A stretch of DNA of 13,424 bases from Oscillospiraceae bacterium. GTDB taxonomy: Bacteria > Bacillota > Clostridia > Oscillospirales > Oscillospiraceae. Positions 13,424 through 13,424 of this stretch are shown here, piece by piece. The notes beneath the pieces were generated by a model, which had not been told where the DNA came from, did no database searches, and saw only the letters and a list, made by a program, of their open reading frames with translations. The stretch spans positions 1-13,424 of the forward strand of contig JAEDNR010000052.1 in NCBI GenBank assembly GCA_016302405.1. Direction: 5' to 3'. Each line of letters opens with the position of its first letter. The first letter of the stretch is position 1. The translations under genes and the position numbers were made by a program.

Positions 13424-13424
13424 C

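Overview
The window looks like the chromosome of an anaerobic, fairly GC-rich Clostridia, probably of the Oscillospirales (Ruminococcaceae/Oscillospiraceae type). This rests on strong AGGAGG ribosome-binding sites, a Firmicutes gene repertoire (YitT, BMP-type nucleoside transporter, MerR-GyrI regulator), an oxygen-sensitive glycyl-radical enzyme, a CGG/CTG/GCC-rich codon style and small palindromic intergenic repeats. The assignment is inference; no rRNA or other marker gene is present.

Layout from left to right. (1) A minus-strand MupG/DUF871-family gene (93-1151) stands alone. (2) A 512-base intergenic region (1152-1663) holds degraded palindromic repeats and ends in a MerR-type promoter with a 20-bp spacer and a dyad operator. 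(3) That promoter drives a two-gene cassette: a MerR regulator with a GyrI-like drug-binding domain, and a short UvrA-like double ABC ATPase lacking the UvrB-binding domain (1664-4784). (4) A 306-base gap carries a 168-bp MITE-like element with 13-bp terminal inverted repeats, then a promoter and a leader hairpin before a YitT-family membrane protein (5091-5939). (5) A lipoprotein of the BMP/PnrA purine-nucleoside receptor family (6091-7107) has its own sigma-A-like promoter and a strong terminator. (6) A tight five-gene block (7276-13286) follows: the glycyl-radical enzyme YjjI, its activase YjjW, then the ATPase and two permeases of a BMP-type nucleoside ABC importer. It closes with a strong terminator and another palindromic repeat at the right edge.

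How it fits together. The BMP lipoprotein, ATPase and two permeases make one complete nucleoside importer, but yjjI-yjjW sits between the receptor gene and the rest. YjjI has no assigned reaction that I know of. In E. coli, as I recall it, yjjI-yjjW lies beside the deoCABD deoxyribonucleoside operon. Its placement inside a nucleoside importer locus here is a second, independent hint that YjjI works on a nucleoside- or (deoxy)ribose-derived compound. This is the most interesting biological lead in the window. The second is the MerR-GyrI/UvrA-like cassette, which reads as a drug-inducible DNA-protection module. The third is the set of non-coding palindromic elements in three intergenic regions. 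I saw no tRNA, rRNA, CRISPR array, intact transposase gene or phage gene.
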